Below are positions 63,983 to 64,000 of a stretch of DNA of 64,000 nucleotides, piece by piece (the stretch's first letter is position 1; each line of letters opens with the position of its first letter). The stretch is from positions 38,802 to 102,801 of the forward strand of contig NZ_ACZP01000017.1 in NCBI RefSeq assembly GCF_000176175.1, written 5' to 3'. The notes beneath the pieces were generated by a model. That model searched no databases. It saw nothing but the letters and a program-made list of their open reading frames with translations, and was not told the origin of the DNA. The translations under genes and the position numbers were made by a program. This stretch comes from Vibrio furnissii CIP 102972. GTDB lineage: Bacteria; Pseudomonadota; Gammaproteobacteria; Enterobacterales; Vibrionaceae.

Positions 63983-64000
63983 AGATAGTCCTTAATATAC

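Overview
The window looks like chromosome 1 of a Vibrio species. Housekeeping genes follow the order familiar from Vibrio cholerae: gor-rlmJ-prlC, uvrD, ggt, rarD/recQ, fhu, yicC/rph/pyrE, slmA/coaBC, radC/rpmBG, mutM, coaD, an LPS core cluster and hldD. Base composition is near 50% GC over most of the window, which suggests the fluvialis/furnissii side of the genus rather than AT-rich vibrios. That species guess is inference from gene order and composition. No tRNA, rRNA, insertion sequence, prophage or CRISPR array was seen.

Region by region. 1-4.2 kb: glutathione reductase (cut by the window edge), rRNA methylase RlmJ and oligopeptidase A. 4.2-7.0 kb: a repeat-containing small lipoprotein, converging on a four-gene bufferin-type RiPP cluster (Cys-rich DUF2282 precursor, DUF692/MNIO enzyme, DUF2063 partner, DoxX protein), probably for copper handling. 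7.2-10.2 kb: uvrD with a LexA-like box, then a CsrB-type regulatory RNA on the minus strand. This RNA has about 27 GGA motifs, a strong terminator and a distal VarA/UvrY-type box. 10.2-17.5 kb: ggt, a LysE-type exporter with an AraC regulator, rarD, recQ and two small genes. 17.6-25.5 kb: an ABC exporter diverging from fhuA across a Fur box, then fhuCDB for hydroxamate siderophore uptake.

25.5-31.1 kb: yqhA, then a nitric oxide detoxification unit. norR diverges from norV-norW plus a YeaR-like gene, and the intergenic region holds three GT-N7-AC NorR sites and a sigma-54 promoter. 31.1-41.7 kb: conserved core genes, namely yicC, rph with an attenuator before pyrE, lpxL, slmA, coaBC, a Cache chemoreceptor, radC, rpmB-rpmG, an unknown membrane-anchored protein and mutM.

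41.7-59.7 kb: envelope polysaccharide genes. A UDP-glucuronate epimerase and a sulfatase-fold membrane transferase lie between mutM and coaD. Then come LPS core glycosyltransferases, Kdo kinase, Kdo transferase, heptosyltransferases, an O-antigen ligase, an LpxM/LpxN-type acyltransferase, ugd and hldD. Together these supply and assemble lipid A and core, phosphorylate Kdo, make UDP-GlcA/UDP-GalA and ligate O-antigen. 59.8-64 kb: a gfcABCD/yjbEFGH-type exopolysaccharide operon whose first small gene seems to carry a one-base frameshift. It probably marks the edge of the capsule/O-antigen locus beyond the window.

The most interesting items are the bufferin-like cluster with its repeat lipoprotein neighbour, the CsrB-type RNA with its upstream control site, the fully readable NorR/sigma-54 control region with a third operon gene, and the gfcA-like frameshift. 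All belong to known families. I did not find a system that is clearly without precedent.
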